Assembly (NCBI GenBank): GCA_003525525.1
Contig: DQED01000171.1
Location: 1,157 to 7,870, forward strand
Direction of reading: 5' to 3'
DNA from: Desulfovibrio sp.
Lineage (GTDB): Bacteria; Desulfobacterota; Desulfovibrionia; Desulfovibrionales; Desulfovibrionaceae
DNA length: 6,714 nucleotides
In this document: positions 4,572 to 6,714 of the stretch, piece by piece
How positions within the stretch are numbered: position 1 is the first letter of the stretch
How the letters are laid out: each line of letters begins with the position of its first letter
Notes under the pieces: model-generated
The model's database searches: none
The model's input: the letters and a program-made list of their open reading frames with translations, nothing else
What the model was told of the DNA's origin: nothing
Made by a program: the position numbers and the translations under genes

Positions 4572-5039
4572 ATGCGTTCCAAGGTCATGTTTTCCATGTT
4601 GGTCGGTTCGATGTTCACCCTGGCCCTGGCCACCGTCGCCATGGCCGATGGCGGCAAGTACAGCCCGATCGTCGACGCCAAGTCCGAGCTGTGCTACCCT
4701 CTGACCCTTACGTTCAAGCGTCCGTCCGGGGTGCTCAAGACCAGCTTCGCGCCGGTTTCGTTCTCCCACGGCCAGCACGGCAACATCGCCTGCGGCACCT
4801 GCCACCACATGTGGGACGGCAAGGGCAAGATCGAGGGCTGCGCCACCGAGGGTTGCCACGACAACCTCAAGGAGCGTCAGGAGCCCACCTCCTATTTCCG
4901 CGCCTTCCACGACAAGAACGCCGAGAACAGCTGCCTGGGCTGCCACATGAAGACCAACATCGCCCGCAAGGAAAAAGGCCAGAAGCCCCTTTCCGTGGCT
5001 CCCTGCTCCAACAACGGCTGCCACGTCGCCCAGAAGTAA
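4572..5039 (+). CDS. Periplasmic tetraheme cytochrome c3
   Basis: Cytochrome c3 carries electrons in the periplasm between hydrogenases or formate dehydrogenases and membrane redox complexes. The 155-aa precursor has a Sec signal peptide (Arg2, Lys4, hydrophobic 5-20, AMA cut after Ala25). Four c-type heme sites follow: CGTCH (74-78), C-x4-CH (90-96), CLGCH (121-125) and C-x4-CH (145-151). This is the classical type I alternation. Distal ligands line up as His66, His69, His79 (in HH) and His113, so all four hemes should be bis-histidinyl. By count the mature chain has more Lys/Arg (17) than Asp/Glu (12), unlike acidic type II proteins. Oddities are an N-terminal segment about 19 residues longer than in the D. 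vulgaris protein, and an extra cysteine, Cys41, outside the heme motifs. AAGGAGGGAG precedes the ATG at good spacing. It is monocistronic, with its own promoter and terminator. It is functionally like cycA, but I do not assign that symbol. Confidence 0.95.
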   Translation: MRSKVMFSMLVGSMFTLALATVAMADGGKYSPIVDAKSELCYPLTLTFKRPSGVLKTSFAPVSFSHGQHGNIACGTCHHMWDGKGKIEGCATEGCHDNLKERQEPTSYFRAFHDKNAENSCLGCHMKTNIARKEKGQKPLSVAPCSNNGCHVAQK

Positions 5040-5066
5040 CGCACGTTCGACAACCCCGCCGTTTTC

Positions 5067-5095
5067 GCCCCCGCTTCGCGCGGGGGCTTTTTTTT
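5067..5095 (+). terminator. Rho-independent terminator of cytochrome c3
   Basis: GCCCCCGC (5067-5074) and GCGGGGGC (5080-5087) form a perfect 8-bp stem with a 5-nt loop TTCGC, followed at once by eight T residues (5088-5095). It lies 27 nt past the cytochrome stop codon and isolates that gene from the VOC operon. Confidence 0.95.
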
Positions 5096-5136
5096 CCCCG
5101 CGCTCCGGCGACGCTGTGACAATTCTGTCCCGACCG

Positions 5137-5165
5137 TTGCCAGACGCCCGGGATGCCGCTATGCC
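5137..5165 (+). promoter_or_regulatory. Weak candidate promoter for the VOC-cyclase-GT87 operon
   Basis: TTGCCA (5137-5142) and TATGCC (5160-5165) are separated by 17 nt, giving 5 of 6 and 3 of 6 consensus matches. Transcription would start about 45 nt before the VOC gene. Just upstream is a short inverted repeat GACA-ATTC-TGTC (5118-5129). Because a strong terminator precedes it, the operon needs a promoter somewhere in 5096-5216; this is the best match by eye. Confidence 0.35.
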
Positions 5166-5216
5166 GGGAAGACCCAGGCCGACCGGCCCCGGTACCCCCC
5201 CAAAGGAGGCGTGACC

Positions 5217-5612
5217 ATGGACGAACCGTATCTGAAATCGGGTTTTTTCAGCTGGAACGAACTGATGACCACGGATGTGGAGGCCGCCAAGGCCTTCTAC
5301 ACCGGACTGCTCGGCTGGACCGCCGAGGACAAGCCCATGCCCGAAATGGGCATGACCTACACGCTGCTCAAGGTCGGCGACACCCCCGTCGGCGGCATGA
5401 TGGCCATGCCGCCCGAGACCGGCCCCATGCCGCCGGTATGGGGCAGCTACGTCAATGTGGACGACGTGGACGCTGCGGCGAAAAAGGCCGTGGCGCTCGG
5501 CGGCTCCGTCTACAAGGAACCCACGGACATTCCGGGTGTGGGCCGTTTCTGCGTGGTCGGCGACCCGCAGGGCGCATTCCTGGCGCTGATCAAATTCAAG
5601 ATGGAAGGCTGA
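5217..5612 (+). CDS. VOC (glyoxalase/bleomycin-resistance fold) family protein
   Basis: This 131-aa protein has one vicinal-oxygen-chelate unit, made of two beta-alpha-beta-beta-beta modules. 'FFSWNELMTTDVEAAKAFYTGLLGW' across 10-34 is a classical opening: first strand, then the 'D..aa..FY..lLGW' helix. The second module runs from 'WGSYVNVDDVDAAAKKAVALGG' (75-96) to 'GRFCVVGDPQGAFLALIKF' (109-127). The sequence resembles the Cfp30B/CFP32-like branch rather than glyoxalase I. The usual metal-binding Glu near the C-terminal strand is missing: the 'DPxGN..EL' position reads DPQGAFLAL, so metal catalysis is doubtful and a binding role is possible. The ATG at 5217 has AAAGGAGG at ideal distance; the GTG at 5211 is too close to that site. 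Its TGA overlaps the next ATG by one base, so it should be co-translated with the cyclase. The substrate is unknown. Confidence 0.88.
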   Translation: MDEPYLKSGFFSWNELMTTDVEAAKAFYTGLLGWTAEDKPMPEMGMTYTLLKVGDTPVGGMMAMPPETGPMPPVWGSYVNVDDVDAAAKKAVALGGSVYKEPTDIPGVGRFCVVGDPQGAFLALIKFKMEG

Positions 5613-6292
5613 TGCCGGGCGAGGAAGACACCGCGCGGCGGACGCAGTGGCGCGACATTTCGCTGCCCCTGTCCGCCGCGCTCCCCGGCATCCCCGGCGA
5701 TCCGCCGTTTCGACGGGAATTGTTCCTGTCACAGGAGGCCGACGGCTGCGAAGCCGCATCCTGGGGCCTTTCCGCCCACGCCGGCACGCACCTCGACTTC
5801 CCCGCCCATTTCCTCCCCGGCGGCCGCCGCGCCGGCGACTATCCGGCGGCGGCGTTCTTCCTGCCGGCTCGCGTCGTCGACGCCGGCGAATTCCTGGCGC
5901 TCGGCCCGGAACTGCTGGACGCAGGCGACGCCGCCCCGGGCGAGGCCGTGCTTTTTCGCACGGTCAATTCCGCAACGCGCGCCTTTCTCGGCCCCGCCTT
6001 CCCTGAAGCATTCGCCGCCCTGACTCCGGCGCTGGCCATGCGTTGCGTCAGGCAGGGCCTCGCCCTCGTCGGCATCGACGCCTTAAGCGTCGAGCCCCTG
6101 GACGACCCGGGCTTTCCGGTCCACCACATCCTCCTCGAAGCCGGCGTGCTCATCCTGGAAGGGCTTTTCCTGGCCGATGTCGCGCCGGGGCGCTACCTCC
6201 TTTCCTGCCCGCCGCTTCGCGTATCCGAAGCCGAGGCCTCGCCGGTGCGCGCCGTGCTCGGGCCGGCGGATTATTTTCGGGAACGGCCGTGA
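5612..6292 (+). CDS. Cyclase / kynurenine-formamidase-like metal-dependent hydrolase
   Basis: This 226-aa protein belongs to the putative cyclase family (PF04199), which includes bacterial KynB arylformamidase and isatin hydrolase. The signature H-x-G-T-H-x-D-x-P-x-H is complete at 56-66 (His56, Gly58, Thr59, His60, Asp62, Pro64, His66); these side chains hold the metal ions. The N-terminal 'WRDISLPL' (13-20) is the usual first strand. The later landmarks 'VGIDALSVE' (153-161) and 'HHILLEAGVLILEGL' (171-185) are also family-typical. The protein is probably cytoplasmic, with no signal peptide. The ATG sits in the TGATG overlap with the VOC gene, so it is translationally coupled; an upstream in-frame opening to 5153 is not a credible start. 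No tryptophan-catabolism gene is nearby, so a KynB role is not supported and the substrate is open. It overlaps the following gene by 4 nt. Confidence 0.9.
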   Translation: MPGEEDTARRTQWRDISLPLSAALPGIPGDPPFRRELFLSQEADGCEAASWGLSAHAGTHLDFPAHFLPGGRRAGDYPAAAFFLPARVVDAGEFLALGPELLDAGDAAPGEAVLFRTVNSATRAFLGPAFPEAFAALTPALAMRCVRQGLALVGIDALSVEPLDDPGFPVHHILLEAGVLILEGLFLADVAPGRYLLSCPPLRVSEAEASPVRAVLGPADYFRERP

Positions 6293-6714
6293 CAGCGCTC
6301 TGGCTCACGCCCTGGCGGCTTCGTGTCTACCCGCGCCTGCTGCTCGCGGCCATGGGCCTGGCCCTGCTTTTCGCCCTGTGCACCGGCTCCGGGGCCAGGG
6401 TCGTCTCCGGCAGGCTCGGCGGCGATTTCGCCGAATTCTACGCCGCCGGGCGCATCGTGCTTGCCGGCCAGGCGGAGCGGCTCTACGAGCCGGCCGCGCA
6501 GCGCGCCGCCGAGCGCGACCTGATGCCGGAGGGCTCTGGCGACGTGTTCGTGCCCTTCGCCTATCCGCCCCAGTTCGCCCTGCCCTACGCCCTGCTCGCC
6601 GCCCTGCCCTACCGCCCGGCCTTTGCCGCGCACCTCGCCGTCATGGCCGGCCTGCTCTTCCTGGCCGTGCGCATCGCCTGCCGCGACCTGCCCTGGGCCG
6701 CGCCGTACACGGCC
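6289..6714 (+). CDS. GT87/DUF2029-type membrane glycosyltransferase, N-terminal part
   Basis: Only the first 142 codons lie in the window; the frame is open to the right edge. The start is GTG at 6289 within GTGA, overlapping the cyclase stop by 4 nt, with a weak GGGAACGG ahead. This implies translational coupling. A hydrophobic segment (about 14-31) is followed by 'GGDFAEFYAAGRIVLAGQAERLYEP' spread over 44-68 and 'FAYPPQFALPYALLAALPY' (90-108), then another membrane helix (about 113-130). The pattern D-(F)-x-x-(F/Y)-Y-x-A-G....L..G....LY.P, then YPP followed by a hydrophobic stretch, is characteristic of GT-C-fold GT87 polyprenyl-phosphate-mannose-dependent transferases; Asp46 is the likely catalytic acid or base. 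Such enzymes act at the extracytoplasmic face of the inner membrane. With the rest outside the window, a different GT-C family remains possible. Confidence 0.75.
   Translation, partial: MTALWLTPWRLRVYPRLLLAAMGLALLFALCTGSGARVVSGRLGGDFAEFYAAGRIVLAGQAERLYEPAAQRAAERDLMPEGSGDVFVPFAYPPQFALPYALLAALPYRPAFAAHLAVMAGLLFLAVRIACRDLPWAAPYTA

Noticed and set aside
5153..5611. Upstream extension of the cyclase gene over the VOC gene
   Set aside because: It would overlap the whole VOC gene in another frame. The TGATG junction at 5610-5614 gives a natural start, and family similarity begins just after it.
4266..5759. Minus-strand open frame of 497 codons across the CBS tail, cytochrome and VOC genes
   Set aside because: It runs opposite to three well-supported genes and through a promoter and a terminator, has no ribosome site that stands out, and shows no recognisable domain.
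1..6714. Mobile elements, tRNA/rRNA genes, CRISPR arrays, toxin-antitoxin or phage-defence genes
   Set aside because: I found no transposase or recombinase motifs, no regularly spaced repeats, no cloverleaf-like segments and no paired small genes. All larger coding regions are housekeeping or metabolic types with similar composition.

Overview
The window is GC-rich, compactly organised bacterial chromosome. It most likely comes from a sulfate-reducing Desulfovibrionales bacterium (Desulfovibrio/Solidesulfovibrio type). The strongest clue is a secreted tetraheme cytochrome c3 with the family's CXXCH / CX4CH / CXXCH / CX4CH heme order. The assignment rests on gene content; no database was searched. 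I see no mobile element, tRNA, rRNA or CRISPR array.

Left block (1-3713, minus strand): six co-oriented genes, in transcription order pcm (L-isoaspartyl methyltransferase), an Mrp/ApbC-type P-loop ATPase with CPYC, pgsA (phosphatidylglycerophosphate synthase), a basic/helical 119-aa protein of unknown function, an FtsB/DivIC-like septum protein, and a TPR-like protein that runs off the left edge. Spacing is 27 nt between pcm and mrp, 133 nt between mrp and pgsA (with a strong hairpin), 135 nt between pgsA and the unknown gene (with an AT-rich patch), 1 nt before ftsB, and an 11-nt overlap between ftsB and the TPR gene. The last three genes look translationally coupled. The block mixes protein repair, Fe-S carrier function, phospholipid synthesis and division, so it is a housekeeping array.

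Middle (3714-4571): pcm diverges from a two-CBS-domain protein across a 149-bp spacer. That spacer holds -35-like boxes on both strands, a perfect 12-bp palindrome and an 8-bp direct repeat. The CBS protein ends in a Cys-Gln-Gly/Asp tail encoded by three tandem 9-bp units. A 241-bp spacer follows. It holds a bulged GC hairpin and a sigma70-like promoter (TTGACT-N17-TACGCT) overlapped by two inverted repeats, then a roughly 100-nt leader ahead of cytochrome c3.

Cytochrome c3 (4572-5039) stands alone and is closed by a textbook rho-independent terminator. It should carry electrons between hydrogenase or formate dehydrogenase and membrane redox complexes in the periplasm.

Right block (5217-6714, plus strand): a small VOC/glyoxalase-fold protein, a cyclase/kynurenine-formamidase-type hydrolase, and the N-terminal part of a GT87/DUF2029-type membrane glycosyltransferase. 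Stop and start codons overlap at both junctions (TGATG, then GTGA). This is a probable operon whose substrates cannot be read from the sequence.

Most of the window is ordinary. The points most worth a second look are the architecture of the cytochrome c3 promoter, the repeat-encoded cysteine tail of the CBS protein, an extra cysteine in cytochrome c3, and the tightly coupled VOC-cyclase-GT87 trio.
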